Below are positions 1 to 7,847 of a stretch of 64,000 bases of DNA, one piece after another (positions within the stretch are counted from its first letter, which is position 1; each line of letters begins with the position of its first letter). The translations under genes were made by a program, and so were the position numbers. The stretch covers positions 1 through 64,000 of the forward strand of contig CANQUM010000001.1 in the NCBI GenBank assembly GCA_947627045.1, written 5' to 3'. This DNA comes from an uncultured Clostridia bacterium (GTDB lineage: Bacteria; Bacillota; Clostridia; Oscillospirales; Ruminococcaceae). The notes below the pieces were generated by a model. The model saw only the letters and a program-made list of their open reading frames with translations. It was not told the origin of the DNA and made no database searches.

Positions 1-579
1 ATCATAAACGCCGACGTATTAAAAACAGACTTATCAAAAATCATTGATGAAAATTTTAAAGGTCTTGACGTTGCAGTATGTGCAAATTTACCTTATTATA
101 TTACGTCGCCTGTAATAATGAAGATGTTAGAGTCAAGACTGCGGATAAAGTCGGTTACGGTTATGGTTCAGAAAGAGGCAGGTAAACGCCTTTGCGCTGA
201 AATGGGAACAAGAGATATGGGTGCGGTGTCGGTTGCTGTAAACTATTTTTCATATCCTAAGATTTTATTTGACGTTTCAAGAGGAAGTTTTATGCCGTCT
301 CCGAATGTTGACAGCTGTGTGGTGAGGTTTGATATAAAAGAAGATACTCCGAAAGGCGTTGACGACGAGAAATTCTTTTTTAAAGTTTTAAGGGGAGCGT
401 TCTCACAGAGAAGAAAAACCCTTGCGAACTCGGTTTCTTCGGCTTTGACGATTGAAAAAAGTATCGTTTTGCGATCATTAGAGCAGTCAGGCTTAGCTGT
501 TAATGTAAGACCGGAACAGCTTTCTATGGAGGAGCTTATAAACTTTTCCAATATATTAAAAAACATCAGCAATTTGTAA
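1..579 (+). CDS. rsmA: 16S rRNA dimethyladenosine transferase RsmA/KsgA, 3' part
   Basis: The reading frame is open from base 1, so the gene begins upstream of the window. The visible ~192 residues correspond to the second half of an RsmA protein, which dimethylates two adjacent adenines near the 3' end of 16S rRNA during small-subunit assembly. The motif NLPYYITSP (around bases 88-114) is the target-adenine motif of KsgA/Dim1 methyltransferases. The C-terminal part contains the family pattern PSPNVDSCVVRF followed by FSQRRKTLANS. It ends with TAA at 577-579. No clear terminator follows; the next 370 bases hold the promoter region of the sulfur operon. Confidence 0.93.
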   Translation: MINADVLKTDLSKIIDENFKGLDVAVCANLPYYITSPVIMKMLESRLRIKSVTVMVQKEAGKRLCAEMGTRDMGAVSVAVNYFSYPKILFDVSRGSFMPSPNVDSCVVRFDIKEDTPKGVDDEKFFFKVLRGAFSQRRKTLANSVSSALTIEKSIVLRSLEQSGLAVNVRPEQLSMEELINFSNILKNISNL

Positions 580-648
580 TAAGTGTACTAACAGATGTTA
601 TAGTTTATTAAGAAATATAGTAAAAAGGCAGATTTTTTTACCAGCTTC

Positions 649-676
649 TTGACAATAATATTTTTTGTAATAAAAT
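649..676 (+). promoter_or_regulatory. Promoter P1 of the sulfur operon
   Basis: TTGACA at 649-654 and TAAAAT at 671-676 are separated by 16 bases. Transcription would start near 683, just upstream of a perfect 14-bp palindrome at 689-702. The leader to ssuA would be about 265 nt. Confidence 0.6.
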
Positions 677-688
677 AAATGTCATAGT

Positions 689-702
689 AATTACTAGTAA
701 TT
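689..702. promoter_or_regulatory. CTAG-centred palindrome, candidate operator O1
   Basis: AATTACTAGTAATT is a perfect 14-bp palindrome a few bases after the predicted P1 start site, a typical repressor position. A second CTAG-centred palindrome lies at the P2 start (803-814). Which regulator binds is not visible. Confidence 0.45.
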
Positions 703-727
703 TAATAGGATTTGGAGGAATTGATAA

Positions 728-751
728 ATGTTTATGATATATTGTAAATAA
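728..751 (+). other. Possible 7-codon leader ORF
   Basis: A GGAGGA Shine-Dalgarno at 713-718 precedes ATG at 728, which opens a 7-codon ORF reading MFMIYCK and ending at TAA 749-751. It would be translated only from P1 transcripts. Two Met and one Cys among seven codons are suggestive ahead of a sulfur operon, but so short an ORF can arise by chance. Confidence 0.25.
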
Positions 752-774
752 AAGCACAATTTATGCTATTTATA

Positions 775-803
775 TTGACAATCAACACAATTTATGGTAT
801 GCT
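775..803 (+). promoter_or_regulatory. Promoter P2 of the sulfur operon
   Basis: TTGACA at 775-780 and TATGCT at 798-803 have the optimal 17-base spacer. The predicted start falls inside the palindrome at 803-814. Confidence 0.7.
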
Positions 804-814
804 AATCTAGATTA
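803..814. promoter_or_regulatory. CTAG-centred palindrome, candidate operator O2
   Basis: TAATCTAGATTA is a perfect 12-bp palindrome overlapping the last base of the P2 -10 box and the predicted start site. It shares the CTAG centre and TAAT-like arms with O1. Confidence 0.45.
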
Positions 815-868
815 AATAAATTTTAGCTTGTGAGGGATTTGCACTTCACAAAGATTTCACAGAAGAAT

Positions 869-877
869 TGTTATAAT
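869..877 (+). promoter_or_regulatory. Possible extended -10 promoter P3
   Basis: TGTTATAAT is a full extended -10 element (TGn plus TATAAT) 72 bases before ssuA. No good -35 box is visible, so activity is uncertain. Confidence 0.35.
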
Positions 878-948
878 GTGTATAATTAGACATATTTTTA
901 TTATGAATTTAAAGGTAAAAGAATTATAAATCTTAGGAGGTCAATATT

Positions 949-1956
949 ATGAAATTAAAAAGAATTTTATCAGCAGCACTGGCTTTTGCTTGCGTAATCA
1001 CTGTCTTTTCGGGCTGTACTAAGAGCTCAAAAGACGACAAGACAGTCAATGTTGCATTTTTCCCGAATATAACTCACGCTCAGGCTATGGTGATGCAGTC
1101 GCAGAAATCGTTTGAGAACGCTTTGGGCGAAGACTACAGCGTTAAGTGGACGTCTTTCAATGCGGGACCTGCCGAAGTAGAGGCTTTAAAATCAGAGGAT
1201 ATTGATATAGGGTATATAGGACCTGTTCCTGCGATAAGCGCAAATGTAAGCACGAACGGAGACGTTAATATAATTGCGGGAGCAACCAACGGAGGACAGG
1301 TTCTTATAGCAAGAGAGGATGCAAATATAAAGGGAGTAAAAGACCTTGCAAATAAGACAGTGGCGATCCCTCAGGCAGGAAACACCCAGCATCTGGCTTT
1401 GTTGAAACTTCTTTCGGACAATGGTCTAAAGGCGCAGGACAAGGGAGGAAATGTAAATGTAACAGCCGTTAAGAATTCAGAGGTCGAGTCTCTCTTTGAC
1501 CAGGGTGAGATAGACGCAGCGCTTGTTCCAGAGCCATGGGGAACAGTTTTGGAAAACAGTGAGAATATCAAAGCTTCTGTAGTTTTGAATTATGACGAGA
1601 TATGGCGTCAGGGAGATTATCCTGTTGCGGTAGTTGTTGTGAGAAAAGAGTTCCAAAAGGAGCACCCTGAAATTGTAGAGAAGTTCTTAAAGGCTCACAA
1701 GGACGCAACCTTGTATATTCAGCAGAATATTTCAGAGAGCGCAAAGATAGTAAACGAAAAGATAGAGGAGCTTGCTGGCTCTAAAAATGACGATAAGCAG
1801 TTTGAAAGCGCATTTTCAAGAATCGTTTTCACAACAGATGTTTCTAAGGAAGCTGTTGACGAGTATGCAAAAATCAACCTCGACGAGGGATTTATCTCAA
1901 AGCTGCCTGATGATAATATCATAGACGACAGTATTATGAAATCCGTTTCGGAATAA
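949..1956 (+). CDS. SsuA/TauA-type ABC transporter substrate-binding lipoprotein
   Basis: 335 residues. The N-terminus is a lipoprotein signal: basic MKLKR, a hydrophobic stretch and a lipobox FSGC with the lipidated Cys at residue 23. The mature part resembles the nitrate/sulfonate/taurine binding-protein superfamily (fragments such as FNAGPAEVEAL, DIGYIGPVPA, VPEPWGT). It should capture a small anion outside the membrane and pass it to the permease and ATPase encoded next. A good AGGAGG Shine-Dalgarno sits 8 bases upstream. Linkage to cysD and cysNC makes sulfate or a sulfonate the likely ligand. No sulfonate monooxygenase is present here, so the exact substrate is inferred, and a nitrate- or taurine-like ligand cannot be excluded. 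Confidence 0.85.
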   Translation: MKLKRILSAALAFACVITVFSGCTKSSKDDKTVNVAFFPNITHAQAMVMQSQKSFENALGEDYSVKWTSFNAGPAEVEALKSEDIDIGYIGPVPAISANVSTNGDVNIIAGATNGGQVLIAREDANIKGVKDLANKTVAIPQAGNTQHLALLKLLSDNGLKAQDKGGNVNVTAVKNSEVESLFDQGEIDAALVPEPWGTVLENSENIKASVVLNYDEIWRQGDYPVAVVVVRKEFQKEHPEIVEKFLKAHKDATLYIQQNISESAKIVNEKIEELAGSKNDDKQFESAFSRIVFTTDVSKEAVDEYAKINLDEGFISKLPDDNIIDDSIMKSVSE

Positions 1957-1987
1957 ATAAAGCAGTAGACGCCGACATAAATTTATA

Positions 1988-2020
1988 AGGAGGATTGCCC
2001 TTAGGGGCAAAGTCAGAATT
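1988..2020 (+). promoter_or_regulatory. SD-hairpin-start element of the ABC ATPase gene
   Basis: After AGGAGG comes a perfect 6-bp hairpin (TTGCCC, loop TTAG, GGGCAA), then 10 bases to ATG at 2021. The linear SD-start distance is too long for normal initiation; folding the hairpin restores a usable distance. The same layout recurs at seven other genes here. Confidence 0.7.
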
Positions 2021-2794
2021 ATGAGTTTGCATATTGAGGGAATAACAAAGAAGTTCGATAAAAACAGCGATACCAATATACTTGAGGACATAAATCTGGA
2101 CATAGAGTCGGGCGAATTTATATGTCTTTTAGGACCTTCGGGCTGTGGAAAGTCAACGCTTCTCAATATAATTGCGGGGCTTGTTGATGCTGACAGCGGA
2201 AAGATAACTCTTGACGGTGAGGAAATCACCAAGCCGGGTTCTGACAGGATAATGATGTTTCAGGAGTCCGCATTGTTCCCGTGGCTTACGGTCGAGAAGA
2301 ATGTTCGTTTCGGAATGAAAATAGCAGGGCTTTCTAAAGAGGAGCAGGATAAGAGACTTGAAAAATACCTGAAGATGGTTCAGCTTTATAAGTTCAGAGA
2401 TTATAATATCCACGAGCTTTCGGGAGGAATGAAACAGCGTGTTGCGCTTGCAAGGGCACTTTGCTTAGACTGCAAGATACTTCTTATGGACGAGCCTTTT
2501 GCGGCTCTTGATAAGCAGACTATAAATGTTCTGCGTGAGGAGCTTATAAACATATGGCAGCAGACTAAAAAGACCATAATCTTAGTTACTCACAGTGTTG
2601 AGGAGGCTCTCTTTTTCAGCAACAGGATAGTTATGATAGGTTCGCATCCGGGAAAGGTTAAGGATATAATAAAGATAGACATACCCCGCCCGAGACATAT
2701 AGAGTCGGTTGAATTTATAAACATAAGAAAAAAGCTGCTTGAGGCTTTAAAAGAAGAGGTGGACAAGATTGAAAAAGAAGAGCACGACAGTTAA
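2021..2794 (+). CDS. SsuB/TauB-type ABC transporter ATP-binding protein
   Basis: 257 residues, the usual length for this family. It shows Walker A GPSGCGKST (residues 38-46), a Q-loop Gln at 81, the ABC signature LSGGMKQR (133-140) and Walker B ILLMDEP (153-159), so it should hydrolyse ATP to drive import with the neighbouring permease. The motif context (SDRIMMFQESALFPWLTV) is typical of the nitrate/sulfonate/taurine ATPase subfamily. The start is reached through a hairpin-containing ribosome-binding region. Its 3' end overlaps the permease start by 26 bases, implying translational coupling. Confidence 0.92.
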   Translation: MSLHIEGITKKFDKNSDTNILEDINLDIESGEFICLLGPSGCGKSTLLNIIAGLVDADSGKITLDGEEITKPGSDRIMMFQESALFPWLTVEKNVRFGMKIAGLSKEEQDKRLEKYLKMVQLYKFRDYNIHELSGGMKQRVALARALCLDCKILLMDEPFAALDKQTINVLREELINIWQQTKKTIILVTHSVEEALFFSNRIVMIGSHPGKVKDIIKIDIPRPRHIESVEFINIRKKLLEALKEEVDKIEKEEHDS

Positions 2795-3584
2795 AAAGAT
2801 ATTGAGCCGTATAGGCTTTATAATCATAATAATTGCTCTTTGGGAGCTTGTCTATCTGCTGGGAGTAGAAGTTCTCGGACTGTGGAAGTCATACACTATA
2901 CCCTCACCTCAGGGGGTATGGGAGAGATGTGTGGATATGTTCTCGTTTGATTATACGGGAATGAGCATCTATGCCGCAGTAGCAGCAAGTCTATTAAGAG
3001 CATTTATCGGTTTTGCAATATCAGTTGTAATAGGAGCGGTGCTTGGCTTTCTTATTTCAAAGTTCAAGTATCTTCAGGAGAACCTTAAACCGATCATTTT
3101 GGGAATTCAAACGCTGCCGAGCGTATGTTGGGTACCGTTTGCAATACTTTGGTTCGGTCTTGACCAGAGTGCAGTTATATTTGTAATCATAGTCGGCTCT
3201 GCGTTTAGTATAGCAATGGCTGTTGATAACGGGATCCAAAACGTAGACCCTCTTTACATTAGAGCTGCAAAGACGATGGGCGTCAGCCAAAGCCAGCTAT
3301 ATTTCAAGGTTATTATTCCTGCGGCTCAGCCTATGCTAATAGCGGGACTTAAAAGCGGCTGGTCGTTTGCGTGGAGAGCGCTTATGGCGGCTGAGATGAT
3401 GATAAGTATGATAGGCTTAGGACAAATTCTCGATGCGGCAAGAAGTATTGAGAGCGACATTAATAAGGTTACGCTTATAATGCTTATAATTATAGTTATA
3501 GGAACTATAATAGACCGTGTTATATTTACAAATTGGGAAAACGCTGTGCGCAAAAGATACGGTCTTGACAGAGATAAGAAATAA
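2769..3584 (+). CDS. SsuC/TauC-type ABC transporter permease
   Basis: 271 residues with about six hydrophobic segments. The cytoplasmic EAA-type loop (RAAKTMGVSQSQLYFKVIIP, about residues 160-180) is where the ATPase docks. The start appears to be TTG at 2769 inside the end of the ATPase gene, preceded by an AGAGGTGG ribosome site; no in-frame ATG is better placed. With its two upstream neighbours it forms a complete three-part importer. The substrate is inferred from the sulfate-activation genes that follow. Confidence 0.9.
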   Translation: MKKKSTTVKKILSRIGFIIIIIALWELVYLLGVEVLGLWKSYTIPSPQGVWERCVDMFSFDYTGMSIYAAVAASLLRAFIGFAISVVIGAVLGFLISKFKYLQENLKPIILGIQTLPSVCWVPFAILWFGLDQSAVIFVIIVGSAFSIAMAVDNGIQNVDPLYIRAAKTMGVSQSQLYFKVIIPAAQPMLIAGLKSGWSFAWRALMAAEMMISMIGLGQILDAARSIESDINKVTLIMLIIIVIGTIIDRVIFTNWENAVRKRYGLDRDKK

Positions 3585-3644
3585 TGGTTGTTATAGACAT
3601 GCAGGTCTTATAATAAAAAAGTAAAGTGATAAGGAAATTTAATT

Positions 3645-4547
3645 ATGAGTGAATTTTTACATTTAGATGAGCTTGAGGCGGAAGCGATTTATATTATGAG
3701 AGAGGTTGCGGCAGAATGTGAGAAGCCTGTTATGCTATATTCGATAGGCAAGGATTCTTCGGTTATGCTGCATCTTGCATTGAAGGCTTTTTACCCTGAA
3801 AAGCCGCCGTTTCCGTTTTTGCACGTCAATACCACTTGGAAGTTCAAAGAGATGATAGAATTTCGCGACAAAACGGCAAAAAAGTACGGTATTGAAATGC
3901 TGGAATATATCAACGAGGAGGGCGTAAAGCAGGGTATAAACCCATTTGATCACGGCTCGTCGTATACTGATATAATGAAGACTCAGGCATTAAAGCAGGC
4001 GCTTGATAAGTACGGTTTTACAGCGGCTTTCGGCGGGGGCAGACGTGATGAGGAGAAGTCAAGAGCTAAGGAAAGATTGTTCTCGTTTAGAAATTCCGAC
4101 CACGCATGGGATCCAAAAAATCAGCGGCCTGAGATGTGGAAGCTCTATAACACCGAGATAAACAAGGGTGAAGAAATTCGTGTATTTCCGATTTCAAACT
4201 GGACGGAGAAGGACATCTGGCAGTATATCAAGAGAGAGAATATAGATATAGTTCCTCTTTATTTTGCGGCGGAGAGAAAGTGTGTTGTAAGAGACGGCAA
4301 CATAATTATGGTAGATGACGACCGTATGCGTCTTAAAGAGGGCGAGGAGGTCCAGACTAAAAAAATTCGTTTCAGAACGCTTGGCTGTTATCCGCTTACG
4401 GGCGGTATGGAAAGCAATGCCGAGACGCTAGACGAGATTATTGACGAGACTTTAGGAGCAGTTTCTTCCGAGAGAACCAGCCGTGTTATTGACAACGACG
4501 GCGGAGCTGCAAGTATGGAAAAGAGAAAAAGGGAGGGCTATTTCTAA
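3645..4547 (+). CDS. cysD: Sulfate adenylyltransferase subunit 2 (CysD)
   Basis: 300 residues, normal family length. CysD carries the ATP-pyrophosphatase PP-loop ([10 protein letters not shown], about residues 32-41) and joins sulfate to AMP to give adenosine 5'-phosphosulfate (APS), with energy from GTP hydrolysis by CysN. Family patterns include [16 protein letters not shown] and [12 protein letters not shown]. The Shine-Dalgarno is AAGGAAA. It lies 1 base before the ATG of the CysN-CysC fusion gene, so the two subunits are co-translated. No APS or PAPS reductase is present in the operon, unusual if the purpose were sulfate assimilation. Confidence 0.95.
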   Translation: MSEFLHLDELEAEAIYIMREVAAECEKPVMLYSIGKDSSVMLHLALKAFYPEKPPFPFLHVNTTWKFKEMIEFRDKTAKKYGIEMLEYINEEGVKQGINPFDHGSSYTDIMKTQALKQALDKYGFTAAFGGGRRDEEKSRAKERLFSFRNSDHAWDPKNQRPEMWKLYNTEINKGEEIRVFPISNWTEKDIWQYIKRENIDIVPLYFAAERKCVVRDGNIIMVDDDRMRLKEGEEVQTKKIRFRTLGCYPLTGGMESNAETLDEIIDETLGAVSSERTSRVIDNDGGAASMEKRKREGYF

Positions 4548-4548
4548 T

Positions 4549-6375
4549 ATGAACGGACTTTTGAAATTCATTACCTGCGGAAGCGTTGACGATGGAAAAT
4601 CAACTCTTATAGGTCATATGCTGTATGATGCAAAGCTGTTATTTGCGGATCAGGAGCGTTCTTTAGAGTTGGACAGCAAGGTAGGTTCAAGAGAGGGCAA
4701 TATAGATTATTCGCTGCTTTTAGATGGTCTTATGGCAGAGCGTGAGCAGGGAATAACAATAGATGTTGCTTACCGCTATTTTACAACCGAGCGCAGATCT
4801 TTTATAGTTGCTGACACTCCGGGTCATGAGGAATATACGAGAAATATGGCGGTGGGAGCGTCGTTTGCAGAGTTAGCAGTAATATTGGTAGACGCTTCTC
4901 AAGGCGTTTTGGTTCAGACAAGAAGGCACGCAAGAATTTGCTCCCTTATGGGTATTAAGCATTTTGTGTTTGCCGTTAATAAAATGGACCTTATCCACTT
5001 TGACCGCAACAGATTTAAAAAGATTGAAAAAGAGATAAAAATACTTCTTGCCGAGTTTGATTACGAATCGGTAAAGATAATTCCTGTTTCGGCAACTGAG
5101 GGAGATAATATTACAACTGAATCAGAGCATATGACTTGGTATAGGGGCGGAACTCTGCTTTCTTATCTTGAGGAAATAGACGTTCACGCTGACGATGTTG
5201 AAAAGGGATTTTCAATGCCGGTTCAGAGAGTTTGCAGACCTAATCATACCTACAGAGGATTTTCGGGTCAAATTGAAACGGGTAAACTGAACGTTGGCGA
5301 TGAGATAACTGCTTTGCCTTCTAAGGAAAAGGCTAATGTAAAGAGCATCATAGCCGCCGGCAAAGAGGTTGAAAGCGCAAATAAAGGTCAGGCAGTTACC
5401 GTACAGCTTGATAAAGAGGTCGACGTATCAAGGGGCTGTGTTCTGGTAAGCGGAGCAAGACCGACTGTTGGAAATCTGTTCACAGCAAAGCTTCTTTGGA
5501 TGGACGACAGTGAGCTTGTTGCAGGCAAAAACTATCTTTTAAAGCTGGGCACAAAGAAAATACCTGCGGTTGTAATGAATATCAAGCACAAGATAGATGT
5601 AAACACCGGCAGTGAGGTTTCTGCTGACGCAATATATAAAAACGAGATTGCCGAATGCGATATTTCGGTATCTGAGAAAATCGTTTTTGACGAATTTGCA
5701 CAGAACCCAACGCTTGGTGCACTTATACTGATCGACCGTATTACTCATATGACCTCGGCGTGCGGAGTTGTAATGCACAAGCTGAACAGGTCTGACAATT
5801 TAACGTATCACGAGATGGATATTACTAGAGAGCAGAGAGAAAACCAAAAAGGTCAAAAGGCAAGAACTATTTGGTTTACCGGTCTTTCCGGCTCGGGCAA
5901 GTCTACGCTTGCGAACGCTTTGGAGAAACGTCTGTTTGCAGTAGGAAAGCATACAATGACTTTAGACGGCGACAATGTACGTATGGGGCTTAATAAGAAT
6001 CTTGGCTTTAAAGAGCAGGACAGAATTGAGAATATCAGACGTATTGCCGAAGTTTCAAAGCTGATGAACGACGCAGGAGTTATCGTTATAAATTCATTTG
6101 TTTCGCCTTATAGGCGCGACAGACGCAATGCTAAAGAGATAATAGGCGAAGACAGTTTCATTGAAATATATGTAAACACACCGCTGGAAGAATGCGAAAA
6201 ACGAGATGTTAAGGGGCTTTATAAAAAGGCAAGAATGGGTGAAATTCAGAACTTTACAGGAATTTCATCGCCGTACGAGCCGCCTGAGAACCCTGATATT
6301 ACTATAAACACTGCAGAATATGATATTGAAACGTGTATAGATATTTTACTCGAGAAATTGGAATCAAGAATATAA
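4549..6375 (+). CDS. cysNC: Bifunctional sulfate adenylyltransferase subunit 1 / APS kinase (CysN-CysC fusion)
   Basis: 608 residues. The N-terminal two thirds is an EF-Tu-like GTPase: GSVDDGKST (residues 11-19), DTPGHEEY (near 88) and NKMD (near 143). The C-terminal domain is APS kinase, with a second P-loop TGLSGSGKST near residue 443, which phosphorylates APS to PAPS. I chose ATG 4549, just after the cysD stop, because GGGAGGG sits upstream; the open frame extends farther back inside cysD. The fusion commits flux to PAPS, and the next gene looks like a PAPS-using sulfotransferase. Confidence 0.95.
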   Translation: MNGLLKFITCGSVDDGKSTLIGHMLYDAKLLFADQERSLELDSKVGSREGNIDYSLLLDGLMAEREQGITIDVAYRYFTTERRSFIVADTPGHEEYTRNMAVGASFAELAVILVDASQGVLVQTRRHARICSLMGIKHFVFAVNKMDLIHFDRNRFKKIEKEIKILLAEFDYESVKIIPVSATEGDNITTESEHMTWYRGGTLLSYLEEIDVHADDVEKGFSMPVQRVCRPNHTYRGFSGQIETGKLNVGDEITALPSKEKANVKSIIAAGKEVESANKGQAVTVQLDKEVDVSRGCVLVSGARPTVGNLFTAKLLWMDDSELVAGKNYLLKLGTKKIPAVVMNIKHKIDVNTGSEVSADAIYKNEIAECDISVSEKIVFDEFAQNPTLGALILIDRITHMTSACGVVMHKLNRSDNLTYHEMDITREQRENQKGQKARTIWFTGLSGSGKSTLANALEKRLFAVGKHTMTLDGDNVRMGLNKNLGFKEQDRIENIRRIAEVSKLMNDAGVIVINSFVSPYRRDRRNAKEIIGEDSFIEIYVNTPLEECEKRDVKGLYKKARMGEIQNFTGISSPYEPPENPDITINTAEYDIETCIDILLEKLESRI

Positions 6376-6393
6376 TAATAAGGGGAACAAAAT

Positions 6394-7608
6394 ATGGCTA
6401 CATTATACCTGCATATAGGAACTCCTAAGACAGGCACTTCTGCAATTCAGAAATTTTTGCCGTTAAATAGAGAACTGCTTGAAGAGCAGGGCTATTGCTA
6501 TCCTGATTTCGGTTATCGCTATCCCAGGATCGGCATATACCGTAATGCTTATTTTATGATATACCGTCATAAAAGGGGTAATAGCGAATCTGAAGAAGAG
6601 TTTGAAGCGAACAGAAAGTCTGAAGATGAGCGTTTTATTGAAGGTCTTGATAAGATAAAGGATTTATCTGAAACATTTCCGAATATTGTTATGTCAGATG
6701 AAGGCATCTGGAACGGATATGTACAACGTGAAAATTTTTGGGAGACACTTAAAAAAGAGCTTACTGATAGGGGAATTGATCTAAAGGTAATCGTATATTT
6801 AAGAAGACAGGATCTAGTTTTAGAGTCTTATTGGTCTCAGCAGGTCAAAGAGACAATGAGGATTAGTTTTCAAGAGTATGTTAATTCTAATGAATACAGC
6901 TTTTTCAAGCTTGATTATTATGACAGACTAAAGAGTATTGCAAATACTGTCGGCAAGGAAAACATTGTTGTCAGAGTATACGAGAAACAGCAGTATGAGG
7001 GTAACGGAAACACTCTTATCTCTGACTTTCTCAAGGTAATTGGTCTTGAACTGGACGATAGATATGAGTCTGCTGATATGATTGTAAACACCAGTTTGCA
7101 TGGCAAGTATCTTGAAATAAAGAGAATTTTAAACAGTATGGAATGTTTCAGCACAAAGCTCAACTGGTCGGTCAATTATCTTAAAAAGGCTCAGGAGGAA
7201 TACGAAGCTGAAAACGGCAGTTTAAAATGCGATTATATGGGTTATGATGAACGTATAGCCTTTTTAGAGAAATATAAAAGCGGAAATGAAGCAGTTGCAA
7301 GAGAGTTTATGAATAGAAAGGACGGAGAACTGTTCCGTGATGAGATCAGTAAGGGTAAAAGCTCAGCAGAAAGCTATTCTGCTGAGGAGATGGTTTTGAT
7401 TTGCGGAAGAATGCTTGAGCTGCAGAATGAAGATAATCTCGAAAAAATACAGCGTTTGAATGATAAACTCGATGCTATGGAGGACCATTTAGAGAGAATG
7501 AAGATAAGTCTTGAACATGCAAAGCGACCATTATATCGTAAAATCGGCGGTAAGATATATTACACGATATTCCCTAAGAAAAAGCAAGATAAAATTGAAA
7601 ATGAATAA
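6394..7608 (+). CDS. Sulfotransferase-family protein, probably PAPS-dependent
   Basis: 404 residues. The N-terminus LYLHIGTPKTGTSAIQKF (about residues 4-21) matches the 5'-phosphosulfate-binding loop of PAPS sulfotransferases. A later stretch, KVIVYLRRQDLVLESYWSQQV, resembles the 3'-phosphate-binding strand (YLRRQ...S). The last ~60 residues are Lys/Glu-rich and probably coiled-coil (ELQNEDNLEKIQRLNDKL). It follows cysNC by 18 bases with an AGGGGA ribosome site, so its donor would be made by its neighbours. The acceptor cannot be read from sequence; a surface glycan is one possibility. A terminator follows. Confidence 0.75.
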   Translation: MATLYLHIGTPKTGTSAIQKFLPLNRELLEEQGYCYPDFGYRYPRIGIYRNAYFMIYRHKRGNSESEEEFEANRKSEDERFIEGLDKIKDLSETFPNIVMSDEGIWNGYVQRENFWETLKKELTDRGIDLKVIVYLRRQDLVLESYWSQQVKETMRISFQEYVNSNEYSFFKLDYYDRLKSIANTVGKENIVVRVYEKQQYEGNGNTLISDFLKVIGLELDDRYESADMIVNTSLHGKYLEIKRILNSMECFSTKLNWSVNYLKKAQEEYEAENGSLKCDYMGYDERIAFLEKYKSGNEAVAREFMNRKDGELFRDEISKGKSSAESYSAEEMVLICGRMLELQNEDNLEKIQRLNDKLDAMEDHLERMKISLEHAKRPLYRKIGGKIYYTIFPKKKQDKIENE

Positions 7609-7613
7609 TTTAA

Positions 7614-7640
7614 AAAACCCCCGCATTATGCGGGGGTTTT
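7614..7640 (+). terminator. Rho-independent terminator of the sulfur operon
   Basis: Perfect 12-bp inverted repeat (AAAACCCCCGCA at 7614-7625 and its complement at 7629-7640) with a TTA loop and a terminal T run. It starts 5 bases after the sulfotransferase stop codon. Confidence 0.93.
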
Positions 7641-7746
7641 ACTTTTGAAGACAAGACGACTATGTGCAAGAGTTTCTGTCTAATTCTTACAGTCAAAAGA
7701 TTTTTATATTTAATGTCATAAATTAAAACCTATTGTAATACGCTGT

Positions 7747-7756
7747 TTGCGACAAT
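7747..7756 (-). promoter_or_regulatory. Possible Spo0A box before spoIIE
   Basis: TTGCGACAAT matches 8 of 10 positions of the reverse complement of the Bacillus 0A box consensus TTTGTCGAAA, about 90 bases upstream of spoIIE. spoIIE is a known Spo0A target in Bacillus, but one 8/10 match in AT-rich DNA is weak. I see no convincing standard promoter between 7641 and 7847. Confidence 0.25.
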
Positions 7757-7847
7757 TTTTCTGTCATACGCATTGTAATATTGTAATATCTACTTTATCA
7801 TTGTGTAAAAATATGTGTAGAAATTTTGGAGTGCAAATGGTGATAGG

